Shown piece after piece: positions 1-7,721 of a stretch of 64,000 nt of DNA (its first letter is position 1; every line of letters begins with the position of its first letter). Source of the DNA: an uncultured Oscillospiraceae bacterium (GTDB lineage: Bacteria > Bacillota > Clostridia > Oscillospirales > Oscillospiraceae). The position numbers and the translations under genes are program-made. The notes beneath the pieces were generated by a model. It was not told the DNA's origin. It ran no database searches and saw only the letters and a list, made by a program, of their open reading frames with translations. The stretch lies in the NCBI GenBank assembly GCA_944383165.1, contig CALWON010000002.1:1-64000 (forward strand), in the 5' to 3' direction.

Positions 1-2
1 CA

Positions 3-374
3 GAGGCTGCCACTGCCCAAGTCTATCTCACCTCTGTGAATGCCATTGCTCAGACTGGGGAACTTGTGAACATTGATGGAAACTGCAACCGCATTTCTGC
101 CTCCGTCTTTGGTCACCAGGCTGTCTATTTCCTAGTGGGACGCAATAAATTGACCCCAGACTATGACTCTGCCCTGTACCGTGCCAGAAATGTAGCTGCC
201 CCAAAACGTACCCAGAGTATGGGACGAAACACCCCATGTGCTGCCCATGCCGACCGCTGTTATGACTGCAAAAGCCCGGAACGGATCTGTCGTGGTTTGA
301 CAGTACTCTGGGCAAAGCCTTCTGGGATTGATTATGCTGAGGTGATTTTCATTGACGAAGCATTGGGGATGTAA
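3..374 (+). CDS. LUD domain protein (DUF162), C-terminal part
   Basis: This is the end of a gene that begins before the window; frame 3 is open from the first complete codon. It encodes the C-terminal part of a LUD-domain protein, the family that includes LutC/LutB-like lactate-utilisation proteins. The visible segment carries family-typical blocks: GNCNRISAS and VGRNKL, then a Cys-rich stretch TPCAAHADRCYDC followed by SPERIC. The upstream half, which would tell a stand-alone LUD protein from a larger one, is missing. The next gene starts inside its 3' end (23-nt overlap), so the two are probably co-transcribed. Family assignment is fairly firm; substrate is unknown. Confidence 0.75.
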   Translation, partial: EAATAQVYLTSVNAIAQTGELVNIDGNCNRISASVFGHQAVYFLVGRNKLTPDYDSALYRARNVAAPKRTQSMGRNTPCAAHADRCYDCKSPERICRGLTVLWAKPSGIDYAEVIFIDEALGM

Positions 375-1437
375 ATTCGGTTCCATACTGCTGGTACTCT
401 CCCTTCTCAGTGGCTGTTCCGCTATGCTCTCTCGTAGCTACTCCTCTATCACACCCCACAACGCCACGCCTACTGCGCTGGATGATGCCAATACTCTACG
501 GGTAGACAGCTATCAGGAACTGGTCAACGCACTGATTTATTTAATAGACAAAGGGGCAGAGACTGGTATCATCCGTTTTGACCGAACAACGGAAAGTGAG
601 GCAAAATCTATGCTCTCTGATGCCTGTCTAGAGGTGGTCAAAGAGGACCCCTTGGGGGCGTATGCAGTGGAATTTATCAAATACAGCCTCACCCCCATTG
701 TGGCAAACTATGAGGCAGATGTACAGATTACATACCGACGCACCAGAGAACAGGTGGCAGCGGTTGTGGATGCCACAGGCACTTCCGCCATTCGCAGTGA
801 ATTACAGGAGACACTTTCCACCTTTTCTTCCGAGGTGGCTATGCGTATCAGCTATTTTGAGGGAGACAGTGCCTCCATTCAGACCTTAGTACGTCAGGCC
901 TATTTTGCAAATCCAGACTGTGCCTTAGGGCTACCTGATGCAACAGTCTCTATGTATCCAGAAACAGGGCAGCGCCGCATTGTAGAAGTACAGCTCACTT
1001 ACCCCTATTCCTTTCAAACATTGGAGGAACGACACACTGCACTGAATAAAAAAGCGGCTCAGCTGACCCTCCCTATTCAGGAAAAAACCCCTGAAAAGCA
1101 GATTTCTTCTATTGTGGAGATCATCCTATCCACCTGTCAGACACAAACGCAAGATGCCTCTACTGCCTATGATGTCCTTTTTGAGGGGGAAGGAAATGAC
1201 CAAGGGCTATCCCTCACCTTCTCTCTGCTCTGCAAACAGATCGGGTTGGACTGTTTGATTGTGGATGGGTCGTTCAACGAAACCCCCCATATATGGAACA
1301 TTGTCAAAACCTCTCAGGGCTACCGCCATATTGACTTGACCGCAGAAAAACCCACTCTGTTATTTTTGGATGTGGATGCAGAAGCCTCTGGCTATCAATG
1401 GGATAAAGAGCTCTCCCCCAGTTGCATTGCTTCCTAA
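352..1437 (+). CDS. lipoprotein with transglutaminase-like C-terminal domain
   Basis: A 361-residue predicted lipoprotein. The N-terminus has a short basic start, a hydrophobic core and a lipobox LLSGC near residue 22, so it should be lipid-anchored outside the membrane. Start is TTG at 352, chosen because GAGGTGA lies 6 nt upstream and because later starts would lose the lipobox. Residues about 275-345 resemble the transglutaminase-like fold: GLSLTFSLLCKQIGL, then HIWNIV (His) and HIDLT (Asp). At the position where active enzymes have Cys (GVCQGYA-like) this protein reads GNDQGLS, so the nucleophile appears absent and a structural or binding role is more likely. It overlaps the LUD gene by 23 nt. 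Confidence 0.6.
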   Translation: MTKHWGCKFGSILLVLSLLSGCSAMLSRSYSSITPHNATPTALDDANTLRVDSYQELVNALIYLIDKGAETGIIRFDRTTESEAKSMLSDACLEVVKEDPLGAYAVEFIKYSLTPIVANYEADVQITYRRTREQVAAVVDATGTSAIRSELQETLSTFSSEVAMRISYFEGDSASIQTLVRQAYFANPDCALGLPDATVSMYPETGQRRIVEVQLTYPYSFQTLEERHTALNKKAAQLTLPIQEKTPEKQISSIVEIILSTCQTQTQDASTAYDVLFEGEGNDQGLSLTFSLLCKQIGLDCLIVDGSFNETPHIWNIVKTSQGYRHIDLTAEKPTLLFLDVDAEASGYQWDKELSPSCIAS

Positions 1438-1466
1438 AAATAAAATCGAACTTTTTCAAAAAAGGG

Positions 1467-1494
1467 TTGACATTTGCAAAAACTCTGGTATAAT
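1467..1494 (+). promoter_or_regulatory. promoter of the tRNA-Gly/tRNA-Pro unit
   Basis: A -35 box TTGACA (1467-1472) and -10 box TATAAT (1489-1494) are separated by 16 nt, with the tRNA-Gly 5' end 15 nt downstream. Both hexamers match the vegetative sigma consensus exactly. Confidence 0.8.
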
Positions 1495-1508
1495 AGCCAT
1501 TGTCCGTT

Positions 1509-1584
1509 GCGAGTGTAGCTCATCTGGTAGAGCGCCACCTTGCCAAGGTGGAGGTAGCGAGTTCGAGCCTCGTCACTCGCTCCA
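1509..1584 (+). tRNA. tRNA-Gly(GCC)
   Basis: A 76-nt cloverleaf. The acceptor arms GCGAGTG and CACTCGC pair fully. The anticodon stem CCACC/GGTGG encloses the loop TTGCCAA, giving anticodon GCC. The T-arm GTTCGAGCC is present, and CCA is encoded at the 3' end (1582-1584). Confidence 0.95.
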
Positions 1585-1586
1585 AC

Positions 1587-1612
1587 GAGGAGCCTTAGTG
1601 TTCTGAGGCTCC
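1587..1612 (+). other. hairpin between tRNA-Gly and tRNA-Pro
   Basis: GAGGAGCCT (1587-1595) pairs with AGGCTCCTC (1604-1612). It is followed by A residues rather than T residues, so it is not a rho-independent terminator on this strand. It may be a processing or spacer structure in the tRNA precursor. Confidence 0.4.
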
Positions 1613-1629
1613 TCAAAAAAAGAATAGTT

Positions 1630-1706
1630 CCGGGTGTGGCGAAGTTTGGTATCGCGCTTGAATGGGGTTCAAGAGGCCGCTGGTTCGAATCCAGTCACTC
1701 GGACCA
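1630..1706 (+). tRNA. tRNA-Pro(GGG)
   Basis: A 77-nt cloverleaf. Acceptor CCGGGTG pairs with CACTCGG (one G-T). The anticodon stem CTTGA/TCAAG encloses loop ATGGGGT, giving anticodon GGG with the G37 usual for proline tRNAs. CCA is encoded at 1704-1706. It shares the promoter at 1467 with tRNA-Gly. Confidence 0.92.
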
Positions 1707-1713
1707 AACAACG

Positions 1714-1750
1714 AAAATCAGAACTGCATGGTGATGTGGTTCTGATTTTT
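1714..1750 (+). terminator. rho-independent terminator after the tRNA pair
   Basis: AAAATCAGAAC pairs with GTTCTGATTTT around a 14-nt loop and runs into a T tract, 8 nt after the tRNA-Pro 3' end. Confidence 0.85.
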
Positions 1751-1944
1751 CATTTCTATTGAAAATATATTCTGATTGGATAGGATTGGGAACAATATTC
1801 TCAATCCTTGCTTTTTGTTGTGATTTTTGCTACAATTCATTTAATCATACTTCATTCTATTTACAGATTTACTTCAAGAAATTCCTCACAAATATTTCCT
1901 TTAGAAAGAAACTAGCAGTATCCTATCGCAGAATGGAGATTCAT

Positions 1945-2628
1945 ATGAAACAAAATGTAGTCATTGCAACCCTATGTTTGCTTGCATCATTCACATGTTC
2001 TGCTTGTACATCTATAGCCCCTAGCGACCAAGCAGCAGAGACCTCCCACATTGTGGAGGGCAGTACATCGACGGAAATGCCAGAACAAAGTAATACAAGC
2101 ACACCTGATTTTCTGAATGACATTGGCAAAACCCTTGGTGAATTAAAAAAGGAGTATCCTGAAGGCGAATTGATTGTCAGTTTAGATGGATTCCCAGATC
2201 GTGCCGCTGCATGTTTTGGGGAACCGGGGTCAGAATATGTTTACTACTTTTTTGGTGGGCAGAGTGGTGATTTTGAAAAGGCAATGAACGAATGTGAAAA
2301 CCAGTTAAACTGTGCTGGTGTCATCACAACAGCAAACATACTTTTTCCAGACATGGAAGATGACATGTCCTTTGAAGATTTCTTCCTCTTGATTGGTGTT
2401 GATGATTATGAGTATTTATCAGGAGAAGATGTAATAACTGGAGAAGGATGGTTAAGGTTCATGTATCATGGTATGGAAGTAATGATAAACACAAACGAAG
2501 CTAATGCTGGTGGTGGATGGGATTTCACAGGGACAGAAATCGTGAAGTGTGATGCTCCAGTGTCTATTGTAGACCTAGGAATCGTAAATACCAATCAAGA
2601 TTTCGCTGATGCGGTTATGTTCGATTGA
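1945..2628 (+). CDS. predicted lipoprotein of unknown function
   Basis: A 227-residue protein I do not recognise. The start ATG at 1945 is chosen because a GGAG site lies 6 nt upstream and translation begins with a typical signal sequence (MKQNVVIATLCLLASF) ending in a Cys-containing lipobox-like TCSAC. The open frame continues upstream to 1759, but without a ribosome site. After a Ser/Thr-rich linker (about residues 25-55) the mature part is acidic and soluble, with no repeats. It stands alone: a tRNA terminator lies before it and a bidirectional terminator after it. Role unknown; surface or periplasm-side location is inferred from the signal. Confidence 0.65.
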   Translation: MKQNVVIATLCLLASFTCSACTSIAPSDQAAETSHIVEGSTSTEMPEQSNTSTPDFLNDIGKTLGELKKEYPEGELIVSLDGFPDRAAACFGEPGSEYVYYFFGGQSGDFEKAMNECENQLNCAGVITTANILFPDMEDDMSFEDFFLLIGVDDYEYLSGEDVITGEGWLRFMYHGMEVMINTNEANAGGGWDFTGTEIVKCDAPVSIVDLGIVNTNQDFADAVMFD

Positions 2629-2694
2629 ACTATGTCATGAAAACACATGACTATATCTGATGTGTGCATTGATTTTTTGAGAAACTGCATCAAT

Positions 2695-2738
2695 AAAACA
2701 GGTTGAAACATCATTTCAGATGTTTCAACCTGTTTTTA
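2695..2738. terminator. bidirectional terminator
   Basis: The stem AACAGGTTGAAACATC/GATGTTTCAACCTGTT has a 6-nt loop, with T runs on the right for the + strand and A runs on the left that read as T for the - strand. It separates the lipoprotein gene from the convergent SEDS-like gene. Confidence 0.9.
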
Positions 2739-2746
2739 TATTTTTC

Positions 2747-4096
2747 TCAATATTTTTGTAGTTCTATTTTAATGTGATACCGTGGCAGAGATGGTATTTT
2801 ATTTCTTAAATCATCTCTTGCAATATTTTCTGCCCGAAACACAGACAATGCCAAACCAATCATCCACATATTGATGATCATATTCAAATTCCCCACAATT
2901 AGGGGAAAAGAAGAATCATAGAATGTGAACCCCAAATTCCATGTAACACTGCAAAGAGCCTGCATAGACAGTGTGGATACCACAGATAGCACTACCCATT
3001 TTCCCAACTGGCTTTTTTGATGGATACAGCGGTACAACAGCCAAACCACCAACAACACAAACAACAAAACAAGCAACAAAAATGGAAGCCAACCCAGCTT
3101 GTAAATTAAGGTGGTTAAAAAAGCATCGCTGTCGCAGCCAGGAACCTGTAATTCAAATGGATATTGGGAACCTTCTCTCATACCCTCTCCAAACCACTGT
3201 GAAGCTCCAAGCACCTCTTGTATCATACAGGCTTGATAGCCTCTGCCTAGTGGCTCCAGTTCTGGGTGTAATAGAATGTTCAGTCTCTCACTTGCATACC
3301 CACTGGAAAACACACTCAAAAAGGTGATTGCAACCATACCAATGGTACAGAACATCACAAAAAGCAGGGTGTTTCGTCTGCCAATTCCAAACCAGTCACT
3401 CCAAGCCGCTGCCACCAACAGAACAAAACCTGTCAATAATAATGTAAGTAATCCAAACAGATAGGGTGCTTGCAGGCAAATCACAGGCAACGGAATCCCT
3501 CCTGCCAAGGCAAGCAACAGCCCAATCCAGCCTTTTCTCCGACAGGTGTACAGCCAGAAGGCGTAGATAACGGGAAACAGCAAAGTGATATATCTAGTAT
3601 AGTAGGAAGCTCCCATAATCCGTGGGGACCACATCAGGGTACCTACACTGATGACCAAAGCCACAACATAGACCATTCTTCCATATAATCCAAGACGGGC
3701 ATAGTCCAGAAAGTAACCACATAACAACGCACCTACCCCAATCATCCATGCCAACACCGTTCTCTGTGGGTCTATATTCATGTTGTATGGCTCCCAACTG
3801 GCAGTCAGCCAGACACGAAGCAACACACCAATCAATGCAAACAGAATGGTAAACAGAAGTAAGCCATATTGAGGCTTTGGACGGTGGATGCAATCCAATT
3901 CTGTTCCCACCATCACTGGGTCGCCCATCTCCTCCACTGCCAGTTGTTCTGCATTTTCGTAGCCCTCAGTGGCAAAGGTGTCCCGCTGATCCTCCAAATG
4001 TTGTTTTAATTCGGCTATCACCACTGGTCTTGCCCGCTTCCACCTCATTTGCTGTGCCACAGTCTCCAAATAGTCTTGTATGGTTTTATGTTCCAT
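2747..4096 (-). CDS. SEDS (FtsW/RodA/SpoVE-like) membrane protein with N-terminal permease-prefix domain
   Basis: A 449-residue protein. Residues 1-70 form a soluble helical segment of the permease-prefix/DUF1700-like kind (EELGDP-like motif seen as EEMGDP). The rest holds about ten membrane helices. The C-terminal half matches the SEDS pattern: GRGYQACMIQEVLG corresponds to the GxGYQxxQSL block, and CDSDAFLTTLIYKLGW to the HTDFIFAVIGEELGF block, keeping the catalytic-position Asp. True SEDS proteins polymerise lipid II glycan; whether this divergent one does is not shown. It starts inside the padR-like gene (11-nt overlap), so the two are translationally coupled and probably controlled by that regulator. 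Confidence 0.75.
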   Translation of the reverse strand: MEHKTIQDYLETVAQQMRWKRARPVVIAELKQHLEDQRDTFATEGYENAEQLAVEEMGDPVMVGTELDCIHRPKPQYGLLLFTILFALIGVLLRVWLTASWEPYNMNIDPQRTVLAWMIGVGALLCGYFLDYARLGLYGRMVYVVALVISVGTLMWSPRIMGASYYTRYITLLFPVIYAFWLYTCRRKGWIGLLLALAGGIPLPVICLQAPYLFGLLTLLLTGFVLLVAAAWSDWFGIGRRNTLLFVMFCTIGMVAITFLSVFSSGYASERLNILLHPELEPLGRGYQACMIQEVLGASQWFGEGMREGSQYPFELQVPGCDSDAFLTTLIYKLGWLPFLLLVLLFVLLVVWLLYRCIHQKSQLGKWVVLSVVSTLSMQALCSVTWNLGFTFYDSSFPLIVGNLNMIINMWMIGLALSVFRAENIARDDLRNKIPSLPRYHIKIELQKY

Positions 4097-4433
4097 AAGA
4101 GCACACGCCCCCTTTCAACACTTTACGAACTGCACAGGCATATAAATTCCATGATTCTTCTTTTTCTTGTAATACACTGTGTCCCTGTTTGGTGAGATGG
4201 TAGTACCGTCTGGGTTTGCCTGCGGTAGCCTCCTTCTCATAAGCGGAAACATATCCTTTTCCTTCCAGTCCATGCAGTAATGGGTAGAGAGAACCTGCTT
4301 TTAAATGAAAGGTATCATCTGACCTTTTTTTGAGTTCCTCTACCATTTGATAGCCATACATGTCCCCATCTTCCAATAATTTCATCACAAGCAGTGCCAT
4401 GCTGCCACTGACCAATCCTTTATCCAGTTCCAT
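4086..4433 (-). CDS. PadR-family transcriptional regulator
   Basis: A 115-residue winged-helix regulator of the short PadR subfamily. The N-terminal DNA-binding domain (about 5-85) shows the family blocks YGYQMVEELK, GSLYPLLHGLE and GKPRRYYHLT. It lacks the C-terminal helical extension of the roughly 180-residue phenolic-acid PadR proteins, so it probably does not control the padC gene beside it. The start ATG has AGGAGGT upstream. The next gene overlaps its end, the arrangement typical for short PadR regulators paired with a permease-prefix membrane protein. Two palindromes sit immediately upstream and suggest autoregulation. Confidence 0.88.
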   Translation of the reverse strand: MELDKGLVSGSMALLVMKLLEDGDMYGYQMVEELKKRSDDTFHLKAGSLYPLLHGLEGKGYVSAYEKEATAGKPRRYYHLTKQGHSVLQEKEESWNLYACAVRKVLKGGVCSYGT

Positions 4434-4445
4434 AGATACCTCCTA

Positions 4446-4491
4446 TATATAGTTTATCTATATATTGAATTATATATAGACAGACTATATA
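4446..4491. promoter_or_regulatory. two palindromic operators, TATATAG-N5-CTATATA
   Basis: Perfect 7-bp inverted repeats TATATAG/CTATATA with 5-nt spacers occur at 4446-4464 and 4473-4491, with centres 27 bp apart. The first abuts the ribosome binding site of the padR-like gene. Identical arms and spacing argue for a dimeric regulator binding twice; the PadR-like protein next door is the obvious candidate. Binding is inferred. Confidence 0.65.
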
Positions 4492-4645
4492 TGTCAAGAG
4501 GAACGCACCGATTTTCTCCAGGCTGTTTTATTTCTCATTAGCCTTCCATAACTTTTTTGTATCATAATATTGTATATGTAATAATTAACATGTATTATTT
4601 TATATATTATCCTATAACTATGAATAACAAGGAGGCATTCCATCT

Positions 4646-5188
4646 ATGAATGAGCAAAAAGTATTTCATGAACTAAGTGATTTTATTGGAACCCATTTTA
4701 TCTATACCTATGACAACGGCTGGGAATATGAGTGGTACGCCAAGAACGAAGATACTGTGGACTATCGTATTCATGGTGGTATGGTGGCAGGTCGCTGGGT
4801 CAAGGATCAGAAGGTAAATCTGGTCAAACTGACAGATGGTGTGTTTAAAATCACATGGACAGAACCAACTGGCACCGATGTAGCATTGGACTTCATACCC
4901 AATGAGGGTAAACTACATGGCGTGATTTTCTTCCCCAAGTGGGTACATGAACACCCTGAAATTACAGTCTGTTTCCAGAATGACCACATTCCTCTGATGG
5001 AAGAATCCCGTCAGAAATATGAAACATATCCCAAATATGTGGTACCTGAATTTGCAACCATTACTTATATAGGCAATGCTGGTATTAACAATGAAGATGT
5101 TATTTGTGAAGCCCCCTATGAAGGTATGACTGATGACATCTGTGCAGGTCGCTATTTTGATGTCAATTACAAGAAAATTCAAAAATAA
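4646..5188 (+). CDS. padC: phenolic acid decarboxylase
   Basis: A 180-residue cytosolic enzyme that decarboxylates p-coumaric, caffeic and ferulic acids to the vinylphenols, without a cofactor. The whole length follows the PadC family. Residues known to matter in Bacillus PadC are kept: the tyrosines in IYTY, Arg in AGRW and Glu in [19 protein letters not shown] and [13 protein letters not shown] are also typical. AGGAGG lies 10 nt before the ATG. It is divergent from the short PadR regulator and is monocistronic, closed by a strong terminator. A classic ATGT-N8-ACAT PadR site is not obvious upstream. Confidence 0.95.
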   Translation: MNEQKVFHELSDFIGTHFIYTYDNGWEYEWYAKNEDTVDYRIHGGMVAGRWVKDQKVNLVKLTDGVFKITWTEPTGTDVALDFIPNEGKLHGVIFFPKWVHEHPEITVCFQNDHIPLMEESRQKYETYPKYVVPEFATITYIGNAGINNEDVICEAPYEGMTDDICAGRYFDVNYKKIQK

Positions 5189-5230
5189 AAACAGGTCAGC
5201 AGTTCCAAGTTGGACTGCTGACCTGTTTCT
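5187..5230. terminator. bidirectional terminator between padC and obg
   Basis: ACAGGTCAGCAGT pairs with ACTGCTGACCTGT; a T-rich run follows on the + side and an A run flanks the left side. It closes both padC and the rplU-obg operon. Confidence 0.88.
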
Positions 5231-5232
5231 TC

Positions 5233-6513
5233 TTAGTGCTGATATTCAAACTCCAAATCATACATGGAGACAATATCTCCATCCTGAATACCCATAGCTT
5301 CCAGTTTATCAAATAACCCAGACTGCCGCAAATTGCGGTCAAACCAGTTACGGGACTCATAGTCACTGAAGTTGACATTTGCCATCAACCGCTGCAACCA
5401 TGGGGCTTCCACCACCCAAGTATCATCAAATTTTTCAATGGATACCTCACCAGTGGTGTCAACCTCTGGGGGACGCTCCACATAGGTGGGTTCATACACC
5501 ACCACAGGGGGAAGCTGCTGTAATTCCTGAGCCGCCTTTTTCACCAGTTCTCTGGTACCCTGATGGGCTGCGGCAGAAATCTCAAACAGTTCAAGCCCTT
5601 TTGACTCTACATGGCTTCTCAACTTGTCTAACAGGGTGTGATCTTCCATGATATCCACCTTGTTTGCCGCTACAATCATCTTGCGCTTGGCAAGTTCTGG
5701 GGAATACTGCTGCAATTCTGCATTGATTGCCTCAAAATCTTCCACAGGGTCACGACCCTCACTGCCAGACACATCTACCACATGGATAAGCAGGCGGCAG
5801 CGGTCAATATGCCGCAGGAAGTCATGTCCCAGACCTGCCCCATCTGCTGCTCCCTCGATAATACCGGGGATGTCTGCCATGACAAAGGAGACACCCTCCT
5901 CCACATACACCACACCCAAATTGGGGAACAAGGTAGTAAAGTGGTAGTTTGCAATTTTGGGTTGGGCACGGCTGACCACACTGAGCAGTGTAGACTTGCC
6001 CACATTGGGGAAGCCCACAAGCCCCACATCTGCCAGCAACTTTAATTCCAGCACCACCTCACGGCTCTCCCCTGGAAATCCAGCCTTTGCAAAACGGGGA
6101 ACCTGTCGGGTTGGGGTTGCAAAATGCTGGTTGCCCCAGCCTCCACGACCGCCTTTACAGAGAATAAATGGCTTCTCATCTGACATATCGCAGATAATTT
6201 CTTTGGTAGCTGCATCACGAATGACAGTACCACGGGGTACTTTCAGCACCAAATCTGCACCATTTTTACCGGTGCAACGCTTTCCGCTGCCATCCATGCC
6301 GTTTTCTGCCACATACTTTCTTTTGTAGCGAAAATCCATCAATGTGGACATGTGGTCATCAATCATCACAACCACATTTCCACCCCGTCCTCCATCACCA
6401 CCATCTGGACCGCCGGCTGCCACATATTTTTCACGGTGGAAGGAGACCACGCCATTGCCGCCATTGCCAGAACGGACGGTAATTTTCGCAGTATCTACAA
6501 AGGGTGCTGCCAT
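5233..6513 (-). CDS. obg: GTPase Obg/CgtA
   Basis: A 426-residue ribosome-assembly and stress GTPase. Residues 1-158 form the Gly-rich Obg fold (GGNGVVSFHREKYV, GGDGGRGGNV). The G domain follows with P-loop GFPNVGKST, switch DIPGIIEGA and NKVD. The last 80 residues form the OCT domain. Length matches Bacillus Obg (428). The ATG at 6513 is used because AAAGGAGG lies just upstream; the frame continues 44 codons further without a ribosome site. It is the last gene of the rplU-prp-rpmA-obg group, separated from rpmA by a hairpin that may attenuate it. Confidence 0.97.
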   Translation of the reverse strand: MAAPFVDTAKITVRSGNGGNGVVSFHREKYVAAGGPDGGDGGRGGNVVVMIDDHMSTLMDFRYKRKYVAENGMDGSGKRCTGKNGADLVLKVPRGTVIRDAATKEIICDMSDEKPFILCKGGRGGWGNQHFATPTRQVPRFAKAGFPGESREVVLELKLLADVGLVGFPNVGKSTLLSVVSRAQPKIANYHFTTLFPNLGVVYVEEGVSFVMADIPGIIEGAADGAGLGHDFLRHIDRCRLLIHVVDVSGSEGRDPVEDFEAINAELQQYSPELAKRKMIVAANKVDIMEDHTLLDKLRSHVESKGLELFEISAAAHQGTRELVKKAAQELQQLPPVVVYEPTYVERPPEVDTTGEVSIEKFDDTWVVEAPWLQRLMANVNFSDYESRNWFDRNLRQSGLFDKLEAMGIQDGDIVSMYDLEFEYQH

Positions 6514-6547
6514 AAAACGGGCACCTCCTTTTCTAAATTTGAATAAG

Positions 6548-6578
6548 AAAGCCGCAAACGTCCATCCGTTTGCGGCTT
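6548..6578 (-). terminator. hairpin between rpmA and obg
   Basis: AAGCCGCAAACG and CGTTTGCGGCTT form a 12-bp stem with a 6-nt loop; reading leftward it runs into TTTCTTATT. It could end the ribosomal-protein transcript partially, leaving obg at lower level. Confidence 0.7.
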
Positions 6579-6589
6579 GATTCGCTTCA

Positions 6590-6874
6590 TTACTGAGCAA
6601 TCTCAACAATGGAGACCTGCTTACGGTCCTTGCCCAGACGCTCAAACTTCACCTTGCCTGACTTCAGAGCAAACAGGGTGTCGTCGCTGCCCTTGCCCAC
6701 GTTCACACCGGGGTGAATGTGAGTGCCGCGCTGACGAACCAGAATGTTGCCAGCCAGAACGAACTGACCGTCGGCACGCTTCACACCGAGACGCTTAGCC
6801 TCAGAGTCACGACCGTTACGGGTGGAGCCTACGCCCTTCTTGTGAGCGAAAAACTGCAAACCGATATTCAGCAT
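6590..6874 (-). CDS. rpmA: 50S ribosomal protein L27 with cleavable N-terminal extension
   Basis: A 94-residue L27. It begins MLNIGLQFF before AHKKGVGST, the extension found in Firmicutes L27 that the protease Prp removes after the double Phe so that the mature N-terminus reaches the peptidyl-transferase centre. The conserved core [10 protein letters not shown] and [14 protein letters not shown] is intact. The protease gene is the immediate upstream neighbour (4 nt gap), the usual order rplU-prp-rpmA. Confidence 0.97.
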   Translation of the reverse strand: MLNIGLQFFAHKKGVGSTRNGRDSEAKRLGVKRADGQFVLAGNILVRQRGTHIHPGVNVGKGSDDTLFALKSGKVKFERLGKDRKQVSIVEIAQ

Positions 6875-6878
6875 AATG

Positions 6879-7208
6879 TTACACCTCCAAAACGGTAATA
6901 TAATCAGGATATTCCTCAGTCAGCTGAACCAGATATACCATCATCGCTGTCAAGAGTGTCTGACAGGTACTCTCGTTATCTTCATCCAAACTGCTGGGGA
7001 GTTTCAGGGTAATGGATGCATCACTTTGCCGCACCTTCACCGATGCTTCCAGACCGAGTACATCATTGATGGCGCACTCTGTCATGCGAACTACACTGGT
7101 AACAGCGGCACAGACAATATCCTCACCCTCAGAAGCATAGCCACTGTGACCCTGAGCAGTGAACCCAGTGATGCGGCTACCCTCTGTAGAAAAGGTTACA
7201 GTGGTCAT
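6879..7208 (-). CDS. prp: ribosomal-processing cysteine protease Prp
   Basis: A 109-residue Prp (YsxB family). It cleaves the N-terminal extension of L27, an essential step in bacteria that have it. The catalytic His lies in GHSGYA (about residue 20) and the catalytic Cys in [10 protein letters not shown] (about residue 33). Length is usual for the family. It sits between rplU (3-nt gap) and rpmA (4-nt gap), so enzyme and substrate are co-expressed. Confidence 0.95.
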   Translation of the reverse strand: MTTVTFSTEGSRITGFTAQGHSGYASEGEDIVCAAVTSVVRMTECAINDVLGLEASVKVRQSDASITLKLPSSLDEDNESTCQTLLTAMMVYLVQLTEEYPDYITVLEV

Positions 7209-7211
7209 ACA

Positions 7212-7520
7212 TTAGGCCTGAATGGCGCCAATCTGAACCTTAGTGTAGGGCTGACGATGACCCTGACGCTTGCGGTAGCCCTTCTTGGGGGTATACTTGA
7301 AGATGCGAACCTTCTTACCCTTGCCGTTCTTCACGACAGTTGCGCTCACGCTGGCACCCTCCACAATGGGAGCACCAAAGGTAGCCTTCTCACCGTCCAG
7401 AATCGCCAGAACGTCAAACTTGACCTCCTGACCAGCCTCAGCCTCCAGCTTTTCAATGAACAGAGTATCGCCCTCTGCCACCTTATACTGCTTGCCACCA
7501 GTTACAATAATTGCATGCAT
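7212..7520 (-). CDS. rplU: 50S ribosomal protein L21
   Basis: A 102-residue L21. Typical blocks are [14 protein letters not shown] at the start and [29 protein letters not shown] near the end. It is the first gene of the operon with prp, rpmA and obg, behind a consensus promoter and a structured leader. AAGGAG precedes the ATG. Confidence 0.97.
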   Translation of the reverse strand: MHAIIVTGGKQYKVAEGDTLFIEKLEAEAGQEVKFDVLAILDGEKATFGAPIVEGASVSATVVKNGKGKKVRIFKYTPKKGYRKRQGHRQPYTKVQIGAIQA

Positions 7521-7605
7521 GTAGTTTCAACTCCTTTATTACGGGCTCGCTCTTGCAGGTAGAGCATGGAAGCAGCTCATTTTTACACCTACTCAAAGCG
7601 GCTAC
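7521..7605 (-). ncRNA. probable L21 leader RNA (5' UTR of rplU)
   Basis: The roughly 85-nt transcribed leader contains GAGTAGGTGTAAAAATGAGC, then a stretch with GAGCGAGCCCG just before the AAGGAG site. This looks like the conserved ribosomal-protein L21 leader of Firmicutes, thought to mediate feedback by L21. I judged it by eye; a covariance search with the L21 leader model would decide. Confidence 0.5.
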
Positions 7606-7608
7606 AAA

Positions 7609-7637
7609 ATTATATCAACCCTTTTTCTTTCTGTCAA
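7609..7637 (-). promoter_or_regulatory. promoter of rplU-prp-rpmA-obg
   Basis: Reading leftward, TTGACA (7632-7637) and TATAAT (7609-7614) are 17 nt apart, an exact consensus as expected for ribosomal protein genes. Confidence 0.9.
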
Positions 7638-7655
7638 GTAGTTTTTTGATTTTCA

Positions 7656-7684
7656 TTGACGTTTTCCGCATTTTGGAGTACACT
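7656..7684 (+). promoter_or_regulatory. promoter of the MBOAT operon
   Basis: TTGACG (7656-7661) and TACACT (7679-7684) are 17 nt apart. This promoter is back to back with the rplU promoter, their -35 boxes only 18 bp apart. Confidence 0.65.
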
Positions 7685-7721
7685 ACCTGTGATTCTGTGT
7701 GTATAAGGAAGGGTTTTGCAA

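Noticed and set aside
1587-1612. Terminator between tRNA-Gly and tRNA-Pro
   Set aside because: The stem is followed by A residues on the coding strand, so it cannot act as an intrinsic terminator there.
1759-1944. 62-codon N-terminal extension of the lipoprotein at 1945
   Set aside because: No ribosome site at 1759, and the extension would bury a clear signal peptide that starts at 1945.
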